In this document: positions 35,209 through 44,598 of the stretch, in pieces
Position numbering within the stretch: position 1 is the stretch's first letter
Layout of the letters: the number at the start of each line of letters is the position of its first letter
Source of the DNA: G942493375 sp942493375
GTDB lineage: Bacteria > Armatimonadota > UBA5829
Length of the DNA: 64,000 nucleotides
Reading direction: 5' to 3'
NCBI GenBank assembly: GCA_942493375.1
Contig: OW818698.1
Coordinates: 6,262,001-6,326,000 of the forward strand
Notes under the pieces: model-generated
The model's input: the letters and a program-made list of their open reading frames with translations, nothing else
Database searches by the model: none
What the model was told of the DNA's origin: nothing
Translations under genes and position numbers: made by a program

Positions 35209-36315
35209 GTGAAACGACTCTGGATGATAACTTTAGCATTAACATTGTTTGGTGTGGGCATCGGGATCGTTCTTGTTACCATGTTCCGTCCCAAACCGAT
35301 CATTCGGAGTATCCAAAGAGAGACGGTATATGTCGATATAGCCAGGCTGTTAGAATTGCATCCGCAATCTAGACTGGTTGCTGATATGAATAAAATGGCG
35401 TCAGGAATGTTTGTTGCGAAAGAATTCCAGACACCGGCTGTGGATTCCCAAGTTGAAGCTCAGGCTGCAATGCCTGAAGGCATTAGTGCGGAAGTAGCGG
35501 CTAAAGTCCGTGAAGCAATGAGCGTGCAGGTTCTGGGAGAAGCGGACAAAGCATTGACTCTTTGGGAGAAAGACCGAAAGAAGTCGTTGAGTGTTCGTCT
35601 TGCATGGAACCGGAAAAATATGATGAGCCGTGCTCAGGATGCAATCTGGTTCAACAAGAACGATATTTATAACCGTGCCGGCGATCAGTTGATGGATGTT
35701 GAACGAAAATATGGCTTCAACATGCTCAACAAAAGGCTTGTTAAAAAGCAGCTGGAAATCGCCAGTGATATTCACGGATACAAGCCTCCGGACATACCTG
35801 TGAGGTTAGAGACTGTCAAGGAAGAGCTGAATGCTCTTGGAAAACAGTATATAGGTGAGCAGCAGACTATTGATGCCTGGATGCAGGGAGAGATAGATAG
35901 AGTCCGCAGTGAGACTATGGCGGATGTTAACTCTTCCCTTTCAAGAGAGAGGGTAAGATCAACAGTTGCAATTCAAGCGGATGTGCAAAAAGCAAGGGCA
36001 CGTATAAGTAGTAGATTAGAATCGGTCAACAGTGCGAAACCGAAACGTCTATTAGTACTACCGGACGTTGCAACTGATGTGATAGTAAGGGTAAGACCTG
36101 TATTAGTCAGGAAAGATGTCGAAAAGATTGATATGTCGGGATTGGCGAAATCAACTCTCGATATCCAAAAGCGCATTAGAGACGATGTTCGTTCAGTTGT
36201 AACGGATGAAGCAAAGAGTTTGGGCGTGAAGGTGGTCTTTGACAGGTCTCAAGCTGTTGGGGCAAGGGATATGACTGCAGATTTCGCTCAGTTGATTAAC
36301 AATAATGTGTGGTGA
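35209..36315 (+). CDS. Membrane-anchored, OmpH-like periplasmic protein
   Basis: The 368-residue product has one N-terminal membrane segment (MITLALTLFGVGIGIVLVTM) and no cleavage site. After it, TVYVDIARLLELHPQSRLVA and the C-terminal VTDEAKSLGVKVVFDRSQAV echo the first and last elements of OmpH/Skp proteins, with a long charged, mostly helical middle. It may be a tethered paralog of the preceding gene. The start is uncertain: GTG at 35209 puts the charged KR residues right before the membrane segment, while a TTG at 35164 would add 15 residues. It directly precedes lpxD, so an envelope-assembly role is inferred. Confidence 0.6.
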   Translation: MKRLWMITLALTLFGVGIGIVLVTMFRPKPIIRSIQRETVYVDIARLLELHPQSRLVADMNKMASGMFVAKEFQTPAVDSQVEAQAAMPEGISAEVAAKVREAMSVQVLGEADKALTLWEKDRKKSLSVRLAWNRKNMMSRAQDAIWFNKNDIYNRAGDQLMDVERKYGFNMLNKRLVKKQLEIASDIHGYKPPDIPVRLETVKEELNALGKQYIGEQQTIDAWMQGEIDRVRSETMADVNSSLSRERVRSTVAIQADVQKARARISSRLESVNSAKPKRLLVLPDVATDVIVRVRPVLVRKDVEKIDMSGLAKSTLDIQKRIRDDVRSVVTDEAKSLGVKVVFDRSQAVGARDMTADFAQLINNNVW

Positions 36316-36336
36316 CGCACAGATGAAACGAGTATT

Positions 36337-37410
36337 ATGGACCAATTTTCTGCCACAATTGCAGAGCTAGCCGAAATGGTTGGCGGAGTTGTCGAAGGTG
36401 AATCTGATACGCTGATCACCGGCGTGGCTGTTGTTGAGGATGCTGAAGAGGGTGATCTTGTAATTGCAGATCGTGACCCTTATTTCTCCAAAGCCATGAC
36501 CTCCGCTGCCTGCTGTATTTTAACCGGGCATAATTCTAGTCATTCGAAAAATGGCAAGTCTCTCCTTCGGACTGATAATCCTCAGGAAGCCTTTATGAAA
36601 TTGTTGAAGGTTTACGGTGGAGAAGAGATATTGCCCAAATCCGGTATCGCTGCTGGTGCAGTTGTAGAAGAAGATGTAACGCTGGGAGAAAATGTTTCCA
36701 TAGGCGCCAATTGTTTTGTTGGACGAGGCAGTGTAATTGGATCCGGGACAGTTATCTATCCGAACGCTTACGTTGGTGAGCAGGTTGTTATCGGTAAGGA
36801 CTGCCGTATTTATCCCAATGTTACTATATACAGATCATGCTGCATTGGAAGCAGAGTTACTTTGCATGCAGGCGGCGTTATAGGTGGAGACGGATTCGGA
36901 TTTAAGTCCTGCGGTGAGAGTGGTCTGCTTAAGTATCCACATATCGGTTCGGTAGAGATTGGTGACGATGTTGAGATCGGCGCTAATTCGACCATAGACA
37001 GAGCCAAGACCGGTAAGACTGTCATTGGCAGTGGAACAAAGATTGATAATCTAGTGCATATAGCACACAACGTAAAGATTGGTAAGAATTGCGTGGTTGT
37101 GGCTCAGACCGGAGTTGCAGGTAGTGCCCATATTGGTGATGGTGTTACTTTGGCGGCTCAGTCAGGGGTCAAAGACCATGTTGATATAGGTTCATCTGCA
37201 GTTATAGCAGCTAGATCCGGAGTAATTGGGAACGTCCAGAGTGGGGCGGTCGTATCGGGTTTTCCAGCTAGAGATCACAGGCACGAAATGCGGGTTGAAG
37301 CAGCGCGGCTTCATCTGCCCGAAATGATGAAACGGCTTCGCGCACTTGAAAAAGAATTCGAGTTGCTGCGAGGCCAGGATGTTGACGGGCGGGAGGATGA
37401 AATAGAATGA
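36337..37410 (+). CDS. lpxD: UDP-3-O-(3-hydroxyacyl)glucosamine N-acyltransferase
   Basis: LpxD adds the second hydroxyacyl chain to the glucosamine of the lipid A precursor. The 357-residue protein has the N-terminal UDP-binding domain (AELAEMVGGVVEGESDTLIT) and then left-handed beta-helix hexapeptides (about 110-320), including GGVIGGDGFGFKS and NLVHIAHNVKIGKNCVVVAQ, with the catalytic His in HIAHNV. A helical C-terminus follows (MMKRLRALEKEFELL). No strong ribosome site precedes the ATG. The stop overlaps the lpxC start as ATGA. Confidence 0.95.
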   Translation: MDQFSATIAELAEMVGGVVEGESDTLITGVAVVEDAEEGDLVIADRDPYFSKAMTSAACCILTGHNSSHSKNGKSLLRTDNPQEAFMKLLKVYGGEEILPKSGIAAGAVVEEDVTLGENVSIGANCFVGRGSVIGSGTVIYPNAYVGEQVVIGKDCRIYPNVTIYRSCCIGSRVTLHAGGVIGGDGFGFKSCGESGLLKYPHIGSVEIGDDVEIGANSTIDRAKTGKTVIGSGTKIDNLVHIAHNVKIGKNCVVVAQTGVAGSAHIGDGVTLAAQSGVKDHVDIGSSAVIAARSGVIGNVQSGAVVSGFPARDHRHEMRVEAARLHLPEMMKRLRALEKEFELLRGQDVDGREDEIE

Positions 37411-38282
37411 CACCAGCAATAGCCGACGTTTACGTATTACCGGCCGAACAACGCATATCTACATATCGTGACCCAAAGATACAGACGACTCTGAAGGATA
37501 GTATTCATTTAAGCGGAGTTGGTCTGCATAGTGGGGAAAAGACACATCTGACCATAAGACCTGCGCGAAGTGGGTCTGGGATTGTTTTCACTAATGGTAA
37601 TGTAATAGTTCCTGCATTGGCTAAATATGTTGTGGATACTTCCAGAGGAACAACCATCGGTCTAGATGGAGTCTGTTTCCGGACTATTGAGCATGTAATG
37701 GGAGCTCTGAGTGGTCTGGGAGTGGATAACGCATTGATTGAGATGAGTGGGTCTGAAACGCCGGCAATGGACGGCAGTGCCTGCCAATTAGCCCAGATGA
37801 TTGAGTCTGCGGGTATGATCGAACTTGGTGACACTCGCAAGGCAATCAATCTGACTGAACCTGTATGTGTGCAGTCGGGGGATTCATTTATTCTTGCTGT
37901 TCCGGCTGATGAGTTTCGCATGACTTATGTGCTTCGATATGATCATCCTCTGATAGGTGCCCAGAGTCTTACTTATGTGCTTTCTGAAGATAATTTCTCA
38001 CGCGAAATCGCGCCTTCACGGACATTCGTGCTGTATGAAGAGGTTGCTGCTCTACTTGATATGCAACTGGCGCGTGGTGGAAGCATAGATAACGTTATAG
38101 TTTTTTGGCAGGATCATACCAGCACGGAACTGAGGTTCCCTGATGAGTTGGTTCGCCATAAAATGTTGGATATGGTTGGTGATTTCGCACTTTTAGGTGG
38201 CAGGCTGAATGCCGAAGTGCTTGCAGTGAGATCCGGTCACCGACTTAATGTTGAGTTTGCAAAGGCCGTTACGGCTTTATAA
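37407..38282 (+). CDS. lpxC: UDP-3-O-acyl-N-acetylglucosamine deacetylase
   Basis: LpxC is the zinc amidase that commits precursors to lipid A. The 291-residue protein has QTTLKDSIHLSGVGLHSGEK, the zinc His in TIEHVMGALSGLGVDNALIE, the second site HKMLDMVGDFALLGGRL (zinc His and Asp) and the late SGHRLNVEFAKAV His. The N-terminus carries about 24 residues before the usual start, but no internal start codon is available. It is separate from fabZ, unlike the fused LpxC-FabZ of Bacteroidetes. It is coupled to lpxD by ATGA. Confidence 0.95.
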   Translation: MTPAIADVYVLPAEQRISTYRDPKIQTTLKDSIHLSGVGLHSGEKTHLTIRPARSGSGIVFTNGNVIVPALAKYVVDTSRGTTIGLDGVCFRTIEHVMGALSGLGVDNALIEMSGSETPAMDGSACQLAQMIESAGMIELGDTRKAINLTEPVCVQSGDSFILAVPADEFRMTYVLRYDHPLIGAQSLTYVLSEDNFSREIAPSRTFVLYEEVAALLDMQLARGGSIDNVIVFWQDHTSTELRFPDELVRHKMLDMVGDFALLGGRLNAEVLAVRSGHRLNVEFAKAVTAL

Positions 38283-38293
38283 TTGGGGGTTGC

Positions 38294-38785
38294 ATGGAAT
38301 ATCTATACGATTGCGAGGAAATTCGCGGTATTTTACCACACCGTTATCCGTTTTTATTAGTGGACAGGATAACAGAACTTGTTCCGGATAAAAGTATCCG
38401 TGGATATAAGAATGTTACTATTAATGAAGAGTTTTTCCAGGGACACTTCCCTGGTCATGCTGTTATGCCTGGGGTGCTTGTTTTAGAAGCTATGGCACAG
38501 GTTGGCGGTGTTTTGCTGCTTTCTGTTGAAGGCAATAAGGGTAAGCTTGCTTATTTTGCCGGTATGGACAGAGTTAAGTTCAGAAAACCTGTGTTGCCAG
38601 GCGATACTCTAGTAACAGATATCGAATTGCTTGCCCGAAAAGGCAACATCGGAAAAGTCCGTGCAGTTGCCAGAGTCGAAGGCAGCGTCGTATGCGAGGG
38701 TGAGTTCATGTTCGCTCTCGTAGAGCGGGAAAGATCGACCAGACGAAAAGGCGACACTACTCCCACAGGAACAGAGCAGGTTTAG
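38294..38785 (+). CDS. fabZ: 3-hydroxyacyl-ACP dehydratase FabZ
   Basis: FabZ dehydrates 3-hydroxyacyl-ACP in fatty acid elongation and so competes with LpxA/LpxD for substrate. The 163-residue hot-dog-fold protein has ILPHRYPFLLVDRI, the catalytic His in GHFPGHAVMPGVLVLEAMAQ with the Glu of VLEAMAQ, and FAGMDRVKFRKPVLPGD. A polar tail of about 20 residues (RERSTRRKGDTTPTG) extends past the usual end. It starts 11 bases after lpxC with GGGGGTT upstream and is followed closely by lpxA. Confidence 0.95.
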   Translation: MEYLYDCEEIRGILPHRYPFLLVDRITELVPDKSIRGYKNVTINEEFFQGHFPGHAVMPGVLVLEAMAQVGGVLLLSVEGNKGKLAYFAGMDRVKFRKPVLPGDTLVTDIELLARKGNIGKVRAVARVEGSVVCEGEFMFALVERERSTRRKGDTTPTGTEQV

Positions 38786-38790
38786 CTACA

Positions 38791-39600
38791 ATGAGTGAAT
38801 CTTTGACGCAAATACATCCAACGGCCATTATTGAGCCGTCGGTCGAACTTGGCGAGGGAGTGATCGTCGGCGCATACAGCATCATTCGTGGTGATGTAAA
38901 GATCGGTGACCGGACTCGCATAGAGCCCCACGTTGTAATCGAGGGACATACTACCATTGGTGTGGATAATGTGTTCCATCCGGGCAGCGTGATCGGTGGT
39001 CCTCCTCAGGACTACGGTTACAAGGGTGAAGTCAGTTTTGTAAAGATTGGCGACAAGAACATATTCAGAGAATGTGTAACTGTCCACCGTGCCAGTGGTG
39101 AGGGTGAATCGACTGTTGTTGGTGATGCCAATATGCTGATGGCATATTGTCATGTAGGACACAACTGTACACTCGGCAGCCACATCACCATGGCTAATAC
39201 AGTCGGTATCAGTGGCCACACTGTGGTTGAGGACAATGTTGTGTTTGGTGGGATGACAGGCATACACCAGAAACTGCGTGTTGGAAAACTAGCTATGGTT
39301 GGAGGATTCTCCAAGATAGTCCAGGATGTCCCACCATTCTCAATGGTTGATGGTCGCCCTGGTAGAGTTTTGGACATTAATGTTGTCGGACTCAGACGCA
39401 ATAACATTCCGACCAAGTCCAGGACAGATATCAGAAAAGCTTACAAGATCCTTTACAGGTCTGATCTCAATGCGACTCAGGCTTTAGAGAGGATTGAAAA
39501 GGAGTTGGAGATCACTCCGGAGATCAGCTACCTCATCGAGTTTATCAAGAAGATAAGACTCGGAGCGCGCGGTCGCCAGCTGGAGACTCCCAGGCTCTAG
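38791..39600 (+). CDS. lpxA: Acyl-ACP--UDP-N-acetylglucosamine O-acyltransferase
   Basis: LpxA performs the first acylation of lipid A synthesis. The 269-residue protein is a left-handed beta-helix from IHPTAIIEPSVELGEGVIVG onward, with the catalytic His region AYCHVGHNCTLGSHITMAN and the typical C-terminal helices (GLRRNNIPTKSRTDIRKAYK; LIEFIKKI). The length is normal. It lies five bases after fabZ, and its TAG stop shares a base with the GTG start of lpxB. Confidence 0.96.
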   Translation: MSESLTQIHPTAIIEPSVELGEGVIVGAYSIIRGDVKIGDRTRIEPHVVIEGHTTIGVDNVFHPGSVIGGPPQDYGYKGEVSFVKIGDKNIFRECVTVHRASGEGESTVVGDANMLMAYCHVGHNCTLGSHITMANTVGISGHTVVEDNVVFGGMTGIHQKLRVGKLAMVGGFSKIVQDVPPFSMVDGRPGRVLDINVVGLRRNNIPTKSRTDIRKAYKILYRSDLNATQALERIEKELEITPEISYLIEFIKKIRLGARGRQLETPRL

Positions 39601-40763
39601 TGAAAAAGTACTCCATCGCTCTTTCCGCCGGTGAAGCTTCCGGTGATCTGCACGGCAGCAATCTTGTCAGAGAACTGACAAACAGACTTGAACCCGGCAC
39701 GTCCTTTTGGGGCGGTGGCGGAGAGCGAATGAATCAAGCCGGGGTAAACCTGGTGGTGAATACGTCCGGTGGTGGGACCATTGGTGTCTTTGAGACACTG
39801 GCCTCCATGCCGGGCGTTTTTGCGAAATATCACAGGCTGCGGAAAGAGTTGATCTCGAAAAAGCCTGACCTCTTTATTCCCATAGACTTTGGGGCGTTCA
39901 ATATAAGGCTTGCCCGAATAGCTTTTGAGAACGGGATTGATGTGGTCTATTATATCCCTCCTGGATCCTGGAGACATACAGTCAAAGGGGCAGATGGGCT
40001 CAAAGCCTGTGGAGGAAAGGTTGTGACCCCATTCCCGTGGTCATTTGAAGGGCTTAAGGCGCAGGGCATTGATGTCCGCTGGCCTGGCCATCCTCTGCTT
40101 GATATTGTTAGCCCTACGTGCTCTAAACAGGAGTTCTGCAAGCAAAACGGGATTAAGGGGAGGATTGTTGGCCTGTTTCCCGGCAGCCGCTCCCACGAGA
40201 TTGGTTCGCATCTGATTCCACTCCTGAAATGCGCAGATATAATGACCCGTGAGATTGGGAATGTCAGTTTTGTTATGGGAGCAGCTTCTAATTCGTCTGC
40301 GCTACAGGCTAGAATTGATGCCTACCTGCGAACGCTTGGAAGTCAGGCTAGAGTGGTTGTCCTTGAAAACAGGACCTATGACTGTATGGCATTTTCAGAT
40401 TTTGCAGTTGTTACGTCGGGCACGGCTACCCTTGAAGCTGCGATATTGGATACTCCTATGGTAATAATCTACCGAGGAACTCCTATTATGCGATTTGAAT
40501 TTCTCTTCCGCAAGGGTGTTATCGAGAGCTTTATAGGACTGCCGAATATCATTGCCGGGTCTATGATTGCTCCTGAGATGCTTGGAGCTGAAGTGACCGG
40601 CGAGAGCCTGGCAGCTATGGCTTTGAGCATCTTGAATGATAAAAACTGGCAACAGAGTATGAAAAGTGATTATGCCAAAGTGAGGGAGCTACTTGGTGGC
40701 AAGGGTTCTCTTGGCAGGGCAGCAGAGGCAGTGATTGAACTGGCCGGAATGGAAAGCAGATAA
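39600..40763 (+). CDS. lpxB: Lipid A disaccharide synthase
   Basis: LpxB joins UDP-diacylglucosamine to lipid X. The 387-residue GT-B-type enzyme shows ALSAGEASGDLHGSNLVREL, IPIDFGAFNIRLARIA, YYIPPGSWRHTVKGADGLKA, the linker LFPGSRSHEI and the donor-site segment SGTATLEAAILDTPMVIIYR. Many homologs read YVSPSVWAW where this one has YYIPPGSWR, a divergence also seen outside Proteobacteria. The start is GTG, overlapping the lpxA stop by one base. Confidence 0.93.
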   Translation: MKKYSIALSAGEASGDLHGSNLVRELTNRLEPGTSFWGGGGERMNQAGVNLVVNTSGGGTIGVFETLASMPGVFAKYHRLRKELISKKPDLFIPIDFGAFNIRLARIAFENGIDVVYYIPPGSWRHTVKGADGLKACGGKVVTPFPWSFEGLKAQGIDVRWPGHPLLDIVSPTCSKQEFCKQNGIKGRIVGLFPGSRSHEIGSHLIPLLKCADIMTREIGNVSFVMGAASNSSALQARIDAYLRTLGSQARVVVLENRTYDCMAFSDFAVVTSGTATLEAAILDTPMVIIYRGTPIMRFEFLFRKGVIESFIGLPNIIAGSMIAPEMLGAEVTGESLAAMALSILNDKNWQQSMKSDYAKVRELLGGKGSLGRAAEAVIELAGMESR

Positions 40764-40764
40764 A

Positions 40765-42561
40765 TTGAACACTCGCAGCAGGCTTCTGAATAGTATATTG
40801 GTTTATAAGGGACGGTTAGCGATGGCATTACTAGCCTCCCTTGTTGTATCAGGTTGCCAGATTGGAATGGGCAAGCTGTTGACGTGGTTTGTAGATGCTG
40901 CTAATGGTAAAGCGGCAAAAATCCCATTTATGGAATGGCTTACAGGGCGTGGGATGATTCATGGTGATCCTGACTGGGCGATGATGTTGATAGTCACTGT
41001 CGGAATCACTCTTATCTCAATACCAAAAGCTGTTTTCATGTATTTTAGCTCATATCTTGTGGCTTCCATCACAAACAGGTTGGGTGCAGATGTGCGCAGC
41101 GAGATGTATGCGCACATGCAGACTCTACCACTGCGTTTCTTCCATCGCAGTCGAATCGGTGATCTGATGTCGCGAATGAGTAACGATATCGCTGTCATAC
41201 AGCAGTCCAGTCAAGTTGTTGTTCAAGCAATATATGGTCCGACAATGGTGATTGCTGGTCTCATAGCAATGTTCACATATAGCTGGAAGATGTCGTTATT
41301 GTCGCTTGTGTGCGTTCCTCCCATGGCTATTGCGATAGATCGCATAAGCCGCAAGATCAAGGCATTGACTCGGGTAACTCAGGAATCTCTAGGTGATGTA
41401 AGTTCCACTATTGAGGAATCCGTTCGTGGTGTCCGGATTATCAAGACGTTCGGTATGGAACAGGAAGAGATAGCTAAATTCGACGGTGTCAACAATGTCA
41501 GTCTGAGAGCTGCTCTAAAAGCAGCAAGGCGTAGTTCGCTTGTTTTGCCATCCGCTGAGCTTATGGGAGGAGTGGCTGCTGCGCTGATTATCCTTATCGG
41601 TGGATATATGATATTCAAGAAGGAAATGACATTCGGTGATCTGACTGGATTTACTTATCTGGCGTTTATAGTTGCTGATGCGGGGAAACAGTTTGGACGG
41701 TTGAATGTTACTTACCAGCAGGTGCTTGCTGCAGGTGAGAGAATATATGAGATCGTGGATACTCGGTCTGATCTGATTGAGAAACCGGATGCTATTGAGA
41801 TAACCGAACCGCTGGGTAAAGTTGAGTTCAGGGATGTTTGCTTTGAGTATAACGAGGGTGAAAATGTTCTGGATAAACTCTCTTTCACTATAGATCCCGG
41901 GAAGATAGTTGCTATTGTTGGACCTAGTGGGGCGGGGAAATCTACTATTGCTGACCTGATACCCAGGTTCTATGATGTTACCGGCGGTAGTCTGCTGGTT
42001 GATGATATTGATGTCCGCGACCTGCAGGTCAAGTCTCTGCGCAGTATGATAGCAATGGTACCCCAGGAGACTATACTGTTCAGCGGGACAATCGGGCAAA
42101 ATATAGCTTACGGCAAACCCGGAGCTTCGATGGAAGAGATTATAGAAGCTGCAAACTCAGCTAATGCTCATGACTTTATTACTGCCCAGCTTGGTGGTTA
42201 TAACACCGTTCTTGGTGAGGGTGGGGTAGGACTCTCCGGAGGGCAGCGCCAGCGTATAGCTATTGCTCGTGCCTTGTTGAAGAATCCGAAGATACTTATA
42301 CTGGATGAGGCGACTTCATCATTGGATGCTGCTTCAGAGACCGCAGTTCAGGAAGCTTTGGACAGGTTGATGAAGGGACGATCTACCCTGGTTATTGCTC
42401 ACCGGTTGTCTACAGTCAGGAATGCTGACCGTATTATTGTTCTGGACAAGGGTGGGGTAGCAGAATCGGGCAGCTTTGCTGAACTGGTTGGTTCTGGCGG
42501 GACATTCTCTGAACTTTACAGGTCGCAGTACAGAAATCAGGAGGCGGAAGAGGTTGTCTAG
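40765..42561 (+). CDS. ABC exporter, MsbA-like lipid A flippase
   Basis: This 598-residue half-transporter has six transmembrane helices in about 1-320, including the type-IV exporter segment MYAHMQTLPLRFFHRSRIGD. The ATPase domain has Walker A GPSGAGKST, signature LSGGQRQRIAIARALL, Walker B ILILDEATSSLD and the H-loop VIAHRLST. Its place after lpxB and before the Kdo transferase makes lipid A core flipping the best guess, though lipid or drug export cannot be excluded from sequence. I chose the TTG at 40765, two bases after the lpxB stop; a TTG at 40735 would overlap lpxB by 29 bases. Confidence 0.88.
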   Translation: MNTRSRLLNSILVYKGRLAMALLASLVVSGCQIGMGKLLTWFVDAANGKAAKIPFMEWLTGRGMIHGDPDWAMMLIVTVGITLISIPKAVFMYFSSYLVASITNRLGADVRSEMYAHMQTLPLRFFHRSRIGDLMSRMSNDIAVIQQSSQVVVQAIYGPTMVIAGLIAMFTYSWKMSLLSLVCVPPMAIAIDRISRKIKALTRVTQESLGDVSSTIEESVRGVRIIKTFGMEQEEIAKFDGVNNVSLRAALKAARRSSLVLPSAELMGGVAAALIILIGGYMIFKKEMTFGDLTGFTYLAFIVADAGKQFGRLNVTYQQVLAAGERIYEIVDTRSDLIEKPDAIEITEPLGKVEFRDVCFEYNEGENVLDKLSFTIDPGKIVAIVGPSGAGKSTIADLIPRFYDVTGGSLLVDDIDVRDLQVKSLRSMIAMVPQETILFSGTIGQNIAYGKPGASMEEIIEAANSANAHDFITAQLGGYNTVLGEGGVGLSGGQRQRIAIARALLKNPKILILDEATSSLDAASETAVQEALDRLMKGRSTLVIAHRLSTVRNADRIIVLDKGGVAESGSFAELVGSGGTFSELYRSQYRNQEAEEVV

Positions 42562-43225
42562 CGAGGAAGTTGTCCGCATACCGCTGAAGAAACGCCTGCA
42601 GTCCGGCTTCATATTCTGGGCATTGTGGATTGTCGCCACCGGGATAGCTGCTTCTGTGCGGTTCCGCGTATTTAACGAAGACAGATTTAATGAAGTTGCT
42701 TCCGGTGGCAAAGGCGGGTTAATACTCCTCTGGCACAGTTCTACGATACTTCCGATCTACTATTGTCGACATCGGGGGATCTATTCAATAGTCTCAATGT
42801 CGAATGATGGAGACATCCAGAACCGCCACCTGGAGAGCCGTGGATTTAAGACGATCCGCGGGTCCAGTAAACGCGGTGGTGCTCGTGCTCTGCTGGAAGC
42901 TGTCAAAGTGCTGCGTTCGGGCGGAGCGATTGCAATTACACCGGATGGCCCCAGAGGGCCTGTTCACCAGGTACAGGCCGGTGTTGTGCATATGGCGAGG
43001 CATTCCGGTTGTGCTATCTTGCCTGTTGGTGTGGCGTGTCGTCCCTGTAAACGGGCTGAAAAGGCCTGGGACAGGTTTATGATACCGTTGCCTTTTGCTA
43101 AATCTGTGCTGTATTTCGGTGATTACCTTTATGTTGGAGCGGATGATGACGATGAGACATCGGCTAAGCGTATAGAAGATGCTATAAATGAAGCTGAGAG
43201 ACTGGCTGAAGAGGCTTTAGGATGA
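42554..43225 (+). CDS. DUF374 lysophospholipid-acyltransferase-like protein
   Basis: This 223-residue protein is anchored by an N-terminal segment (FIFWALWIVATGIAASVRF) and matches DUF374: GLILLWHSSTILPIYYCRHR with an early His, VSMSNDGDIQNRHLESRGFK, RGGARALLEAVKVLRSGG and AITPDGPRGPVHQVQAG. Proteins of this type next to Kdo transferases are thought to act as late acyltransferases of lipid A, in place of LpxL/LpxM. That is inference from the family and position. The likely start is a TTG at 42554 overlapping the exporter stop, with GGCGGAAGAGG just upstream. It is joined to waaA by ATGA. Confidence 0.82.
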   Translation: MSSEEVVRIPLKKRLQSGFIFWALWIVATGIAASVRFRVFNEDRFNEVASGGKGGLILLWHSSTILPIYYCRHRGIYSIVSMSNDGDIQNRHLESRGFKTIRGSSKRGGARALLEAVKVLRSGGAIAITPDGPRGPVHQVQAGVVHMARHSGCAILPVGVACRPCKRAEKAWDRFMIPLPFAKSVLYFGDYLYVGADDDDETSAKRIEDAINEAERLAEEALG

Positions 43226-44508
43226 TTTTCTGGATATATAATCTTGCACTGCTTCTGCTCAGTCCCTTAGTCGTTCTATTTGTTCTTTATCGGATATTTG
43301 TTTCGAAGAAATCTGGTAAGGCCTGGCGTGATCAGCTGGGGCTTGTTAGTGTTCCCCGTGAGATCGCTGAAAAGAAGCCGGTGTGGATTCATGCGGTGTC
43401 AGTAGGGGAGTCTGTTGCCAGCGCGGCTGTTGTTGCTGAGCTCAAAACCATGTCTCCTGAGACGCCTGTTGTTGTCTCTACGACTACACAGACTGGTCGT
43501 TCTCAAGCTGAAAAAAGCATCAAAAATGCTGATGCGTTTATATACTATCCTTTCGATATCCTCCCTTGCGTTGCTAATTCTATCAAGCAGGTGAACCCTT
43601 CTGTGTTTGCCAGCACTGATACCGAAATATGGCCTAATTTCCGGCATGTATTGAGATCACGAAAAGTCCGAAGCGCACTTATCAACGGGACGATATCTGA
43701 TCACACATTGAATGGCGCCGCGAAATTACCGTGGCTCTACCGATGGGCGTTGGGGAATATGGATATGTTCTGCATGCAGAGCCAGGAGGATGCTGACAGA
43801 GTTGTCTCGATCGGCGCAGATCCTGCCAAAGTTACGGTGACCGGCAATATCAAATGGGACCAGGCTCTATCTGATCTTGATGGGTTGGATATTGAGCTAC
43901 TACGGCAGAGATATAAGGTCACTGAAGGAACCCCGGTGTTTGTTGCCGGAAGCACTAATCCTGGCGAGGACGCACCTGTTCTTGATGCTTTTCTACTGGC
44001 ACGGAGAGAGAACCCCAATTTACGGATAGTAATAGCTCCCAGGCAGATTGAACGCAAGGATGAAATAGTTCAGCTTGCAAAGGAACGTGGGCTGACTTCG
44101 TCATGGCGAAGTCAACCTGATACCATCACGGGTAAAGAGGATGTTCTTGTTCTTGACACCTTTGGGGAGTTAGCGAAGATATATGCCCTGGCGCAGGTTA
44201 CATTTGTTGGTGGGAGCTTGATTCCCAGGGGCTGCCACAGTATTTTACAGCCAATTACTCTGGGTAAACCGGTGTTTTTTGGTCCCCATACATTCAAAGC
44301 CCGTGACGTTACCAGTCAGGCTGAAAGAGCGGGAGTTGGATTCCGGATACATTCGGCAGATGAATTGGGAACGCAAATCACTGCCTTGCTTTCGGATTCG
44401 GACAAGCTGATGGATATCGAGCGCAGATGCCGTGAACTTGTTGATGCAAACCATGGTGCTGCTGTAAAAACCGCTGAAACCTTGCTAACCCGCATTACTC
44501 AAGGATAA
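43222..44508 (+). CDS. waaA: 3-deoxy-D-manno-octulosonic acid (Kdo) transferase
   Basis: WaaA attaches Kdo to lipid IVA at the inner membrane. The 428-residue GT-B protein has an N-terminal membrane anchor (FWIYNLALLLLSPLVVLFVL), WIHAVSVGESVASAAVVAEL, the acceptor-domain Glu in STDTEIWPNFRHVL, ALINGTISDHTL (GTIS where many have GRIS) and the donor-side FVGGSLIPRGCHSILQPITL. The length is normal. It ends the envelope operon; lpxH, lpxK and lpxL equivalents are not in the window. Confidence 0.93.
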   Translation: MIFWIYNLALLLLSPLVVLFVLYRIFVSKKSGKAWRDQLGLVSVPREIAEKKPVWIHAVSVGESVASAAVVAELKTMSPETPVVVSTTTQTGRSQAEKSIKNADAFIYYPFDILPCVANSIKQVNPSVFASTDTEIWPNFRHVLRSRKVRSALINGTISDHTLNGAAKLPWLYRWALGNMDMFCMQSQEDADRVVSIGADPAKVTVTGNIKWDQALSDLDGLDIELLRQRYKVTEGTPVFVAGSTNPGEDAPVLDAFLLARRENPNLRIVIAPRQIERKDEIVQLAKERGLTSSWRSQPDTITGKEDVLVLDTFGELAKIYALAQVTFVGGSLIPRGCHSILQPITLGKPVFFGPHTFKARDVTSQAERAGVGFRIHSADELGTQITALLSDSDKLMDIERRCRELVDANHGAAVKTAETLLTRITQG

Positions 44509-44540
44509 CTCAACTCTTATCTGAACTGCATGATAAACTG

Positions 44541-44573
44541 AAGCTTCGTGAATAACACAGGCTAATAGCCTGA
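44541..44573 (+). repeat. Half-copy of the palindromic repeat family
   Basis: GAAGCTTCGTGAATAACACA followed by GGCTAAT matches the right half of the family, in the form seen at 1529 (reverse complement). No left half is present. Confidence 0.5.
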
Positions 44574-44598
44574 TAATTCTGCTCTCGGAGGATCATAT

